A stretch of DNA of 64,000 bases. Source: Dipteronia dyeriana (Eukaryota > Streptophyta > Magnoliopsida > Sapindales > Sapindaceae). Location of the stretch: contig CM065298.1 in NCBI GenBank assembly GCA_032871835.1, forward strand, positions 9,659,596-9,723,595, read 5' to 3'. A program made the position numbers and the translations under genes. This document shows, in pieces, positions 36,436 through 48,317 of this stretch (positions are counted from its first letter, which is position 1; every line of letters starts with the position of its first letter). Below the pieces are notes generated by a model. That model did not search any database, had not been told where the DNA came from, and saw only the letters and a program-made list of their open reading frames with translations.

Positions 36436-36698
36436 CGGATTTCTCTTGTACTTTGGTCTATAATTGTTTATTTAATTTTTGAGTTTGGTGATCTTCTCTT
36501 AATAAATTTTTTGGCTGCAGGGGTCCATCTTATACAGGAAAAACAGCAGTTGAATACAAATCAAATGAAAGAAAAATGTTTGAGAAAAATGGATACCGGT
36601 TCATCGGAAACATTGGCGATCAATGGAGCGATCTCCTCGGAAACAACGCCGGTAACCGGACATTCAAGCTGCCCGATCCACTTTACTACGTTAGCTGA
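34985..36698 (+). CDS. Acid phosphatase / vegetative storage protein (HAD class B type), three exons
   Basis: Exons 34985-35388, 35885-36094 and 36521-36698 join in frame at GT-AG introns and encode 263 residues, the usual family length. Residues 1-23 form a hydrophobic signal peptide ending SQA, so secretion or vacuolar delivery is likely. HAD motif I is DIDET (D117, D119, T121), motif II is VFLTGR (T177), a conserved Lys lies at about 212, and the acidic motif is GNIGDQWSD (D238, D242). Because the nucleophile Asp is kept, unlike in some storage-only VSPs, phosphatase activity is plausible. Family members hydrolyse phosphate esters and serve as amino-acid stores or anti-herbivore proteins. 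A degenerate paralogue lies about 7 kb downstream. Confidence 0.93.
36225..36300. repeat. tRNA-derived SINE-like fragment in intron 2
   Basis: TAGCCTGATGGTAATTAACC followed by AGGTTGAGATCCCAAATTC resembles the spaced A and B boxes of tRNA-derived plant SINEs. It is short and degenerate. Confidence 0.35.
36383..36432. repeat. (TA)n microsatellite in intron 2
   Basis: About 50 bp of AT dinucleotides lie between exons 2 and 3 of the intact phosphatase gene. Confidence 0.95.
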
Positions 36699-37562
36699 AT
36701 GTTAATTAGAATTACCAGCAACAAAATTGCATGAGTTAAACTGTTCCAAATTTGTCTGTCGTTCTTCAATAATAAGTTGAAATTTATGTTATATGTATTA
36801 ATTTTTATTTACTTTTAGAATGTTTGATGGTGATCTTTTAACTTTGTTAATTTTTAATTCAGAAATCTGTTTACATCTGTTAAATAAAAGAAAATACAAT
36901 GATGTATTTATGATATAAAAAATATTCAATATCATATGCTAAACATTCTATAAATACATTTTTTTTCTAATTAATAATTAATTATATAATACTTATCATT
37001 TCTTAGTATAGATTTCTCTCTATATTAAGAGAAAGGGTTTGAGTTACCCCACGTAAAGTGCCTAATTGACCATTTAGTATGGTACTTATTATCTTGATAT
37101 AAAGTATGTTTTTTTAATACCACTTCTGATTCTTATCTAGATATTATTGAATTAAATAAATATTTTAAATCTAGATATTATCAAATTAAATAAATATTTT
37201 TACCGTCAAATAATCGGAATGAGGTAGGTCTTACTTATAGTTAATTAACTCAAATTTTATCAAAGATGATCAAGGTCACAAAGTCAAAGTCCATAATGCA
37301 GCACTATCAAGAAAGAAAAACAAAAAAATAAAAAGCAAAGGGTTGAGGAATATAGAACTGTAGTATGATCTCATCATTTTCCTTTTTGCTAGCTCTTCCA
37401 CAAAACTTCAATGTTTTTTTTTTGTTACTTTTAATGGTCTGACTTTAAGATTTTCCATTAATTTGTTCATCCACACACTAGGTACTCATCAAATTGACTT
37501 AATTTTGTGGTATGACATCTTTCCTCTTTTCTCCATCAAGTCACGTTATGATCATGGATGGA

Positions 37563-37588
37563 AAAGCACTTCCATAGAAGTGCTTTTC
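37563..37588. repeat. Palindromic hairpin in the phosphatase gene spacer
   Basis: AAAAGCACTTC and GAAGTGCTTTT are perfect 11-bp arms around CATA. A shorter form (AGCACTTC/GAAGTGCT around AATG) lies near 21680 in the related spacer. Confidence 0.85.
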
Positions 37589-38189
37589 TGCAGGTATATA
37601 TGTTGGTTCATTGTATGTGCCCATCGGTACTTCTTTTATATATATAAAGAAACTTTAAGGATACATGGAACTTTGTAATAGGATATTTAGGTTGTATTGG
37701 TGTTTGTTGAACTCCAAATTTCCTTTTCTTCTGAAGCATATCACTCATGGGTTATAGATTCACCAAAATATTTTCTGAAAACAATGTCACTTTCGTGGAG
37801 AATATTGTTTTAATTCAAGATTGCTTAAAAACAACTGCAGATAAATCAAAGGAGTTAGCACATCCTCTTATTTACAATTCAAAAAGAAAAATTGTTTAAA
37901 TATAAACTCAATTGATGTGATAAATAATTATTATTTTTTTCATTATATATTATGGTATGATATGCTCAATATGACAATAATAAATTACTTATCACATTAT
38001 TCCAGTTAGTATTTGAATAAATTTTTTGAGTTGATTCTATTAACATCTTATTAGTTATTTAAAAACAAGTATCAAAAGCCCATCGTTTGTTACTTCAAAA
38101 AATAGTAATAATAATAAAACACATCGATTATCGATGCCCAATATATGTATAAGAAAATTTCGCTATTTATCCAAAAAATTATAATGGTG

Positions 38190-39175
38190 TTCACATTTAG
38201 AGAGAAAATAAAAAATAATCACAACTATTATAAAATTTTTGTTTTAAACCATATACGAAAATTTATTTATTAATAACCATTTTTAAAAAAAAAATCAGTA
38301 TATGTCCGTAAATTATAAAAATACCTCTGGATTTGATTTTTTCTTTAAAACTGAAAGAAAACTTGAAATCTTGACTAAAATCTGGAATCAAACTTGAAAT
38401 CACGGCTAGGAACTTGAAACTTGAAATCTTGTTTTAAAAAATGAAATTTTGAAACTTGAAATCTTGCTTAAATTGAAATGTTGAGACTTGAAATCTTGAC
38501 TAAATTGAAAGCTGAAACTTGAAATGTTCTGCGTTTTCTGCGTTTTTAAGTTTTTTCGTTTTCAAATTTTGAAACGTGAAATGTTGCTTAACTTGAAATG
38601 CTGAAACTTGAAATGTTGAAACTTGAAATGTTGATTAAATTGAAATGTTCAAACTTGAAATGTTCTGGGTTTCTAGTATTTCGTTTTCTTTTCTTTTTTT
38701 CAGCAGATCTAATCGTCGACGGAGGGGGAGCTCGACGGCGTTGCTAGACGGTCGTGAAACCCAGGTGACAGCACTCTGGCAAGCCGTCGACGACATGTGA
38801 GAGAGAAAGGAAAGGAGAGAGAAGGAGATGTGAGTGAAAGAGAGAGAGATACGGGAAAGAGGAGAGGATGGGTGAGAGAGAGAGGAGGTCGGCGACGGTT
38901 CGCCGGCCTCCGCAAGGATGCCGGCGACGGTTCGCCGGCCTCCGTAAGGATGCCGACGACGATTCACCGGTGGGAGAGAGAGATCGGGGAGAGAGGGGAA
39001 AGGAGAGAGAGAGAAAGAGAGAGAAAAAATGAGAAAAGAGAGAAAAAGTGTTTGGGGATGGTTTTTATATGGGGGCATTCAAGTAATTTCTTAAAAAATG
39101 GCTATTAACAAATAAATTTTCGTATGTGGTTAAAAACAAAATTTTCATAATAGTTATGGTTATTTTTAGCAATTT
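38190..39175. mobile_element. Mutator-like TIR element, family member 1
   Basis: Left arm from about 38200 (CACAACTATTATAAAATTTTTG, then CATATACGAAAATTTATTTATT) is mirrored at about 39090-39165, giving inverted repeats of about 80 bp. The interior has many ACTTGAAATCTTG-type repeats (38350-38670), a short GC-rich segment with CGACGG/CCGGCG motifs (38700-38970) and GAGAGA tracts. No transposase is seen. A related element in opposite orientation is at 51930-52690. Confidence 0.72.
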
Positions 39176-39659
39176 CCACTCACGGTTATCCCTTCATAAT
39201 AAGTTAACTGTTTTTATCTATATTTATGAGTGGCTTAACGGAAATACCCTTTAAAATTCTTTTGTTGACTTCCATATCCTTATCTTCATTTACTTATTTC
39301 TTTTTTTCTCTCTTTCAAGTTTTCTCTCTCATCAATTTTAAAATTTTACTTTCATCAATTTTAATAACTTTAATCTCCATTAACACTTTCTCTCATTCAT
39401 TTGTATTTCTCTCTACAATTTTCTCAGTATTCGAAATATTGTTTTTATAACTGAAACAATTCAAATGGTATATTATGAGTGAAAATTTGATATCGTTTTT
39501 CCCTCAAAAGTCATTTGAAAATGTTTTCAGAAACTTTACACAATAAAATATTAGCATGATTATACGATGAAATATTAACATCATTACAAGATGTTGATAT
39601 TCCATCGTTTAAAGTTTCTAGAAACAGATCTCCATTTGAAGATCTGAACAAAAAAAAAA

Positions 39660-39832
39660 CAAATGGAGGTCAAACAAACCTCCATCAATGGTGGTTTGTT
39701 CGCATACCTCCATTGATGGAAGTCGAACAACCTCCATCGGTAAATGTCGAACAAACCTCCATCATATACCTCCATTGATTGAGGTTTGTTAAACCTCCAT
39801 CAATGGGAACATACCTTCATCAATGGAGATAG
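39660..39832. repeat. Cluster of CCTCCATCAATGG direct and inverted repeats
   Basis: About eight copies of CCTCCATYRATGG or its complement occur within 175 bp, with AACAAACC/GGTTTGTT palindromic flanks around 39673-39700. Nothing suggests protein coding. Confidence 0.85.
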
Positions 39833-41064
39833 ATGAAGATGATCAAAGTAAAAATTTCTCTCACATGTCATAAATGCATTAAGGGTATTTTTATCCAAAA
39901 ATCATTTATCTTGGATAAAAGTAGTGAAATTATTGAGAAATGATATATTTGAATACTCCCCTAATTTTAAGGCTATTTATGGTTTTGACCCTATATTTAT
40001 ATTAATGGTAAAAAGGTTTATGGTCAGTTTGGTATTGCTTTTGAAAAGTTAAAATCACTTTATTTTTTAATTTTAATATAAAATAATATTTGGTAAAACT
40101 TCTAAAAGTGATTAATTGATAATCTCACAAGTTTTAATAGTGATTTTAAAGAGTAGATGGAGAGTTACTTTTTGAAGGTGATAATAGAATAATATATTTA
40201 AGTATTTAATGAATCTTTTATATATCATTATTATTCTTATGTAATCAAATTAAAATCATATATATATACCTTTTTTCATATTTTCATCTTAAAATTAAAT
40301 ATTCTAATTAAATATTGATTTAATTTATAAAATCTTATAAAAATATTTTTATTGTTTTTATTAAAAAAAATCTAATTTTAATATTCCACTTAAATATTGA
40401 TTTAATATATATAATTAATGAAAAAATGAAATGAGGTTCTAAAATTATACTTATTTTAGTCATTGTAACTAATTTCAACACTTTTTAAATAAAATTACCA
40501 AATAAATATATATATTGCTTTGATTTATACGCTACTTTAAAAAATATTATTAACCAAATAACTACTAATTAACTTCACATGCTGATTATTCATTTAGTAT
40601 AACTAATAATCATCATTCAATATAACTAATAGTAATTATTATAAAAGTTATAATAATACAAAACGGAACCTTATTCAACCTGTGAATATCTAAATTTTCG
40701 GTTTCAAGTCGATGCACTGTCATAAAATACAAATAATGAAAAAGCAAAAAAGAAATTCAAGATCAAATAAAGGTTAAAAGTATATATTCTGCACTAGCTA
40801 GGAAAGTTGTATGAATTTAACCACCATCGAACAATGTGGTAATATAAATAATTTGTTTGTTGAAATTTGACTAAACAGCTGAGCTGCCTTATCATCTATC
40901 ATCTATCATCTATCATCATCACCTTCTCCTAATTAACGTTTTTTAAAGTTTACAATATGCTTCTGTCAGAAAAAAAAATTACAATATATATGCAAAAGTA
41001 TAAGAATTTTTTTTTTTAAAAAAAAAGGAATAGAAGAAAACTTAAAGATATCATATATTTTTTT

Positions 41065-41243
41065 AGAGTGATGTCAGGCTGTCTATATTTTCCCCTAAAT
41101 TTATTTTTTCAAATAGTATTGATACGTGAGGTGTCAATATTATATCACTCACTATATAATTTCATGAGTTATAAGATATTGACACCTCACGTATCAATAT
41201 CGTTTGAACAAAAATTTGGAAAAAAAAAAGTCTAGTATTACTC
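41065..41243. mobile_element. Foldback MITE-like element
   Basis: The two halves are inverted copies with a core of TATTGATACGTGAGGTGTCA near 41112 mirrored near 41178. The arms extend about 75 bp out to AGAGTGATG and its imperfect complement AGTATTACTCT. The whole forms one long hairpin of about 179 bp. Confidence 0.72.
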
Positions 41244-42416
41244 TTTTTTTTATTATTATAAATGATGAAAATTAATTTATTATAATATTAACGAAGAACT
41301 CAATAACAAAAAGAATAGTATATACATAAACTAATAGTAAAGGAATTTCATTTTCAGGTAAGATCAAGAATAACTATCAAAAGTAGTATTTATTTTTTTA
41401 CAACAAACGATGGAGAGGCATCATAAATCTTTGATTTAAATTATATGTTATAAAGTTTCTCTCCAGAAATAAGTTAAAGTATATATGACTTTTGCTAATT
41501 AGAATTGTTTGAATGGATATTGGGTAGCCTTTGTTATTGAGAATATTAATTCAGATTCTTGTCATCAGATTAGTGCCACTAAATCTGGAGATAATAGTTT
41601 GAGTCCAACAAATCTATATATCTGCAAGTGATAAGCCTAAAGAGATAATAATTAGTTGAAGTTTATCACTATAATAATATATTGTAAATTGTATTCAAAT
41701 ATATAACTTAGCTTTTTAACTGTAATTCAAAAACATGTACAGAATCTATAAATAATACAAGTCTTGGGGAGTTTGTTATTCATATTGTCAAGCGAACGTA
41801 CTGATTCTGTTACATTAAATGAAATTATAAAATAATAAGTGAACAATTCAAATTTAAATTCAAATAAAATAAAAGGGTAATTAACCATATAAAATCTTTT
41901 ATATATGGCAGATAATAATTTGGAGAATCAATTATTCAACACTCCCTTCAAACTCACTGACTATATTACTCTATCATGATAGCAAAACCCTTCAAACAAA
42001 TTTCGAAACCAAAGTAACTAGTTCATATTTTAACCAAACTAAGAAATACTAATGAATCCTTCCCTCTATTTAATTATAATTATTTGTTCAGCAAGTGTCC
42101 TATAACATACAACTAGCTAGTAGACTATAAGGGTTTGAGTCACACAAAACATATTTTATTAGTATATGCGTAATTGTGTATTGTGTGGGAGAGTTTTCCC
42201 TATGTAAATTACCACCGGATAATGGGAATAGATATCCAAATGGTAGGCTGTGTAAATAGTTAATCTCCAATAACCTGTTAGGTGAAAGATTAAAAAACAA
42301 CAAAAACAAAAACAAAAATTGCAATTCCAATATGGCACATTAATCAATTATATTAGCATGCGTGTACTTAAAAGTTATTTACTACAAGTTCATGGTCATT
42401 AATTGAGACACACCCT

Positions 42417-42424
42417 ATATAAAG
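42417..42424 (+). promoter_or_regulatory. TATA box of the second phosphatase gene
   Basis: TATATAAA in the context CCTATATAAAG, the same as in the first gene, about 85-90 bp before the ATG. Confidence 0.7.
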
Positions 42425-42507
42425 AAAGAAAGAAAGTTATTCACCAAAATTAAATCAAACTATATCAAGAATCAACTTTTCATTATCTTCTCCAATAACA
42501 ATACAAC

Positions 42508-43646
42508 ATGGAAACACATGTATTCACATTACTTTTCTCCTTCTTTGTCTCTATAATCCTAGCAACATCCCAAGCTTCAGACCACCACATCCCCCACCAA
42601 ATCCATCCCCTCCGCCCACGATCCGGTGCCCATGGCAGTGACGTTCCGGAGCTGTCCTGCCTGAGCTGGCGGCTGGGCGTGGAAACCAACAACCTCATAG
42701 GTTGGAAAACAGTTCCAAAACAGTGTAAAAAGTACGTGGGACATTACATGCTAGGGCAACAGTACCGGGACGACTCGAAAGCTGTCATAAACGAGGGTTT
42801 GCTCTATGCTGAGAGCCTCAAACTGGCCTGCGACGGCAAAGAGATATGGGTTTTTGATATAGATGAAACAACCCTCTCTAATTTGCCGTACTTCGCTAAA
42901 CATGGATTTGGGTACGTATGTTATCATAAATAATTATTATATAAATTAAGTTTTTTATTATATAATTATTATATAAATAATTCCGCATTTGATGGTGTAT
43001 AGTAATGTGTATATTGATCTTGTCATTATCATGATGTGAAATTTTTAGGACGAAACCATACAATGCCACAGTATTCAATGGATGGGTAATGGAGCGAAAA
43101 GCACCGGCATTGCCGGAGAGTCTTAAGTTGTACAAGAAGGTGTTGTCTCTTAAGATTAAGGTTGTCTTCTTGACCGGAAGAGCAGAAGAACAGAGAATTG
43201 TCACAACAAACAATTTAAAGAAATTTGGATTTCACACTTGGGAGAAGCTTATTCTCAAGTAAGCATATATACATGTCTTTGTAAATATTGTCTTATTTAA
43301 TTACTGATTTATCAATTAATCCAATCCGTTCAAATCAGTTAATTCTACTAAAATCAGTCGGTCATGAGTTGATTCCAATGATTAATCTTGTAATTTTGGT
43401 CTATAATTGTTTATTTTTGTTCAGAAAATTTCCATCAAATAATCTGTAAAAAAAAAAAATGGCTGCAGGGGATCATGTTATTCAGGAAAAACAGCAGTTG
43501 CATACAAATCAAATGAAAGGAAAAAGCTTGAGAAAAACGGATACCGGATAGTATGAAACATTGGCGATCAATGGAGCGACCTCCTCGGAACCAAAGTTGG
43601 TAACAGGACGTTCAAGCTACCCGATCCACTGTACTATATTAGCTGA
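42508..43646 (+). pseudogene. Acid phosphatase / VSP paralogue with a premature stop in exon 3
   Basis: Exons 42508-42911, 43049-43258 and 43469 onward have the same lengths and phases as the intact paralogue. The signal peptide, DIDETT motif and VFLTGR motif are present. In exon 3 a TGA at 43554-43556 stands where the paralogue has a Gly codon (GGA), so translation would end after 233 residues. The lost tail holds the GNIGDQWSD acidic motif, needed in HAD enzymes for metal binding. Sequence after the stop still matches the paralogue in frame to a second stop at 43644-43646, so the nonsense change is probably young. It is either a pseudogene or a gene for a truncated, likely inactive storage-type protein. 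Confidence 0.88.
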
Positions 43647-44576
43647 TCAATCAAGAGCGAGGCCAGAATTTTCGCCTTAGAAGAGCCAAGACAAAAACTA
43701 ATAATATCGTCGGTTATACAATCTTCAAATAATATCAATAAAATGTGATACCATTCGATATTAAAAGTAACGATACAAATAAATAAATAAAATAGACATT
43801 AACTAATTAAAATGTAAAACGTCTATTTTATAACTAGAAAATTATTTATAACTAAATCAATCTAATTTTCTTAATAGTTTTCATTTCAATTATATAATTA
43901 AAGAGTGTATCAGAAAACATCTTTATTTTGTTGTAAAATCTAGGTCTATTCTTAATGATATGCTATATGCATAATTGAAAATAATATTTTAATAGTTCAT
44001 GGATTATGAAATATAAATTTCAGTAGCTTAATTAAAATATCAGTATACCATTGATATATTTAATTCATAATTATTTACATACTTGTAATTTAATTTTATA
44101 ATATTCATATCAAATCAAATTAGCTTATTTAAATTTTATTCAATAATAAAATAATAAAATAATTTTATCAAAATCATATTAATAATTAACCTAACAAAAT
44201 AAATAATATAGATCATCGTTATAAGAATTCAATATTTATTTAGTTTGTTTTAGTAACATCTAAAAAAAAATATATATATAATACATACTGGATTAGATAA
44301 TAACGTATGAAATAATAAAATATTAAAATATTAAAATGGACCGGTTTTATTTCCTATTTTCATGGTTAATAAAATTATAGAAACAAAGATCATTAATTAA
44401 TTTATATTATTTAAATAATAAAATGATAAGATAATATTATCATCTGCTTTGTATTTATATCACAACATATATATTTTTTTATTGATTTACATTTTTAATT
44501 TAATTTTTTTTTATTGGTTGGGGGGCCATGGCCCCTATAGCCCCCTCTCTAAATTCGTCTTTATGATCAATGCTAC

Positions 44577-45033
44577 TAAGAGCATCTCCGATGTAAACGT
44601 GACTTGTAAGAAAAAGATATGTCACGTAAGATTGATAGACGTTCTATTATAAAATCTTTCTCCAATGCAGTCGTGCATATTCAACCTCAAGTTAACGTAG
44701 TAAAAAAAAATAGACATTGTCAACATAACCATCCACTTTCAGAATGTCTGTTGTAAAACCCTTTTTTAGGTTGACTCAGCAAACATTTAAAATTGACATT
44801 AATTTTTCATCTATTTTTAGTAAAAAAATAAAATAAAAAATAAAATAAAAAATAAAATTGGACACTTTATTAAAACAAAATGTGTTTTAAACGGAAACAT
44901 TGGAGACCAAATTTTATGTTGATTGTCTACCAATATTATATTTATGTCACATATATGAAGAAAGTCTCTTGACATTGTTACTGTATCAACAATAATTTAT
45001 ATGCAATCCATTTTTATATTGCAGATGCTCTTA
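44577..45033. mobile_element. MITE with TAAGAGCATCT termini
   Basis: Begins TAAGAGCATCTCC and ends GCAGATGCTCTTA, perfect 11-bp inverted termini; GAGCATCTCC-type ends are common in plant MITEs. The length is 457 bp and no transposase is present. The superfamily is not fixed, because the target duplication is ambiguous. Confidence 0.75.
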
Positions 45034-46117
45034 GGATTAATTGGAGTTTCAAACAAAAAAATAGGATTAATTGGAAACAAAATTAAAAGAGTTAAAGGGT
45101 TCCAAATTTGTATGTCACTCTACAAAAGAAAATATTTATGTTATCGTATTGATTTTATTTTTCTTTATTCTTAAGTGTCTTCACATTTGTTGATTAGAAG
45201 GAAATTGAATTGTAGATTTATTATACAAAAAAGAAATAGTGAGATTTGCAAAAACCATCCTCAGATTTGATTTTAAAAAAAAAATCAACACTGTAATTTT
45301 CAATTTTAGTTAAAAATCTCGTCATTTGTAATACCAAAATCATCTGCCTCAAAAAAAAAAAAATACCAAAATCATCTTATAATTTCAAATTTTAGTTTAA
45401 AAACCTTCATAAGGTGTTTTTATTACAACGCATGGGTTGTTTTTGAAAATAGTCGGATCTTTCATCTGCGACCTTTATTCTTTTTTTTTTTAAGGTTAAA
45501 AAACCTAGAAAATTAAATAATTAAACATTAACATAAACCATATTCTGAGATAAAGAAATAGTATATTTAGCTATAAAGCATGAGCCCCTTATGGCCTTAT
45601 TGCCATCACCTGAAACAAATAGCAGAAATCTCTACATCTCGGCAGAGAAAAAACCCCGGGCCATATTGGCGGCAAAATAGATTCGGCTTGGCAGGCAAAG
45701 CCCGACCGGCCCGCTCCACCACCAGACCTAAGAGGCTAAGACCTACCAGCAGTGAAAGAAAAAAAGAACTAATTAAACAATATATAAATATATATATATA
45801 TGTAGTGAAATAGTTCAACCACATGACCTTGGAAACCATTTATAATTTGTAATTTTCGTTGTACATCACTTAGATGGTCCCATGTTATGTTTGTCGAGTA
45901 CCATTTGGGTTCTAATTTCATCCGTATGAACTTGACAATACATATTAATGTTGGCGTAATATGGTAGCTACTAGGGTAATGTATATTACTCAAATTTCAG
46001 ACTTTATTTAGAACCAAGACAATCTCCAATCCAACCCGAAAATAAAGCAAAAGATTAGTTTGAAGCTAAAAACATACTCTAACCCAATTCTAAATTTCTA
46101 CATCAAAATGGATCGTT

Positions 46118-46153
46118 GAACAGTGTTGCATCATATCTGGCGCAACACTGTTC
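46118..46153. repeat. 12-bp perfect hairpin
   Basis: GAACAGTGTTGC and GCAACACTGTTC are exact complements around a 12-base loop. The hairpin may be part of a MITE whose ends (AAGACAATCTCC and a partial complement) lie near 46015 and 46755. Confidence 0.8.
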
Positions 46154-47640
46154 ATTTGATGCATGCGTCCCTCTTTTATTTTTATAAATCCTTATAGTTT
46201 AGTTAAATCACACTTTCATCCTTATTCAATAAAATATATTTCAATTGTATACCTTTTTTTTATTTAAAAGTTTTTTTAATTACAGTTGTACCTTTATTCA
46301 ATCAAAATTATTTTAATTGTATTCATCTTTATTATTTAATGAATTTTTTAATTTATATTTGTTTTAATTTAATTATTATTTATATTAACATTTATTATAA
46401 ACTAAAATTAAGTACAAAAATCAATAATTTGAAATCACTAAAATGTAAAGCAAAATACAACATTAAAAACATTAAAACTTTATAAAAACTTCATAATGAT
46501 ACAATTCAATTAATGAAATTAAATTTCTTAATATACTAATTTCTTAATTTCTTAATTTATTACAATATTATGTTAATTATAAGGTGAAATGTTAATCGTT
46601 GAGAAATAAAAAAAATAGAATATTCAAAGAACTATTCTTTTCACTGTAATATTTGGTCAATGGGTTGGAGATTGACAAAATAAATAATGTGAAAGTTGCA
46701 CCATTTCAATGTAAAAAAATTTGGTTTATTTGTAGGTTCAAGATAGCCTTAGAAGGGTTTTATTCTATGTGCCCATTTGGAAAAGTCTGTCTACCGGTTA
46801 AAATAACTTTTTTAATTAAAAAAACTCCTTAAAAAAATTGTGTCATTTGGTTGTCACTCAGTAGAATTCTTAGATAATTAAAAAAGTTATTTTACGTCTA
46901 CTTGGAAGAACTCAAATTTTAGGTTTTTACAAATAGATCTCTTTGAGCTTTTTAATAACATTAAAAAGTCTAATATAACTCTATCATTTAAAATAGTTTT
47001 TAAATATTTTGGTAATCTTACCATCTAAAAAAGTTTTTTCTAATTTACAACCAAACGACTAATATCTTTTTATTAAAAACTCTATTTGTAAAAGGTTTAA
47101 TTTAAAATATCTACTCTTAAAATATCTATTTGAAAAAACATCTTCCAAACGAAGCCTAAGACTTCTATGTGTAAATTACCTGTTTTGTTACCTTCAATTC
47201 GTTGACATGAATCGTTTAATTAGCGAACCATTCTCCACGAAGATGTCATGATTTGTTCAACTTCCCTGCTATTATATGATGAAATGTTGAAATGACTTAT
47301 TTGAGTTAGACCTAGTAATTACTTTTTTTTGGTGTCAACTTTGTCTTATAGTGGAAGGCTTCCAAATGACTAATTAAATTGATTTGGATGTCAATATTCA
47401 ATATTACAGGCATGAAGAAGATTAGATGATTACTTTGACGAGATTGAACAAAAATATCTGGTAAACCTGTATTATCAGTAACTTTTCTGCTTATGTTATC
47501 TGGTCAATTATTTCTTCAGTGGCACTATTGAGAAAATCCCTCACTTATTTTTTGTTGTTTGAAGTGTCGTTATATCTTTTATTTATAATTTTACTTTTCT
47601 TTTCTCTAGATGGGTATTCTGGTATTTTTCTAATTCCACC

Positions 47641-47862
47641 TTGGTAATACTTTCAAATCTGTCGGACCAAGGGGAGAAAGATGATACGGAAAAAAAAGAG
47701 GATGACGATAGGGATGAGGAAGATAACGACCAAGAAGCAGTTGAAGAAGATGATGAAGTATTCAGTGATGATGAAGCTTATGATCTCTTTGTTAAATGTG
47801 TATGTATAATTTGTACAAATCTTATTATATTTTTATTCTTTATAGATAATAAACGTCTTTAA
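47641..47862 (+). other. Acidic open frame, unrecognised
   Basis: A 73-codon stretch has an uninterrupted Asp/Glu-rich run (EKKEDDDRDEEDNDQEAVEE). Its base composition differs from the AT-rich surroundings, so it could be a fragment of an exon for an acidic nuclear-type protein. The frame ends in a hydrophobic, AT-rich tail that looks like non-coding sequence. Product unknown. Confidence 0.25.
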
Positions 47863-48011
47863 AACAGAATGAAAAAATTATAAATATCTCTAAAAATTAA
47901 TATTATTCTGTATGTTATTTATGATATCCTTACAATTAAATTTTGTATATAAATATTTTTTTGAGACCAAATTTTATATATTAAAAAATATATATATGGA
48001 AATATTCAAAC

Positions 48012-48217
48012 CACGTGTTCACTTGCTTTAGTCCCTTAAACGAAGGCCGAACGTGAACGGCACTCATTTAATCATGTTGAAATCCAACCGCTGAGATCGC
48101 ATCACAGATAAAATCATAACCCACACCACCTCCATCATCATTCATGATCTTCCCCGGACCCCACTAAACTAAAATTTAAAAAAAAAAAAAAAAAAAAAAA
48201 CACAAACACTATAAATA
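48012..48217 (+). promoter_or_regulatory. Profilin core promoter with G-box and TATA
   Basis: A CACGTG G-box lies at 48012-48017. A TATAAATA box at 48210-48217 sits about 100 bp before the ATG. A poly(A) run of about 23 bases (48178-48200) precedes the TATA box. Confidence 0.6.
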
Positions 48218-48317
48218 CCTCTCCTCTTCAAACCAAACAGAAATCGAAGAAAAATAAAAAAAAAAACAAAACACAGCGATAAAAGCCGAACACAAGCAAA
48301 TCAAAAAAAAAAAAAAA

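Larger units (their letters stand above)
36699..42400. other. Spacer between the two phosphatase genes
   Basis: No protein gene is recognised. Part of it (37380-37880) resembles the spacer at 21480-22560. It contains a TIR element at about 38190-39175, a cluster of CCTCCATCAATGG repeats (39660-39832) and a foldback element (41065-41243). AT-rich sequence at 40030-40680 has weak MITE-like ends. The remainder is AT-rich and featureless. Confidence 0.55.
43647..48000. other. Intergenic region between the second phosphatase gene and profilin
   Basis: AT-rich, with no complete gene. It contains a MITE (44577-45033), a 12-bp-arm hairpin (46118-46153) within a possible larger MITE (about 46015-46755) and a possible MITE at about 46760-47160. 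An acidic open frame is at 47641-47862. The GC-richer patch at 45600-45740 has no recognised domain. Confidence 0.5.

Noticed and set aside
38635..39078. Ser/Pro-rich minus-strand frame of 147 codons
   Set aside because: It is a translation of GAGAGA tracts and GC-rich repeats within a TIR element; no domain.
40030..40680. MITE with TTTGGTATTGCTTTT-like ends
   Set aside because: The inverted match is weak and no target duplication was found.
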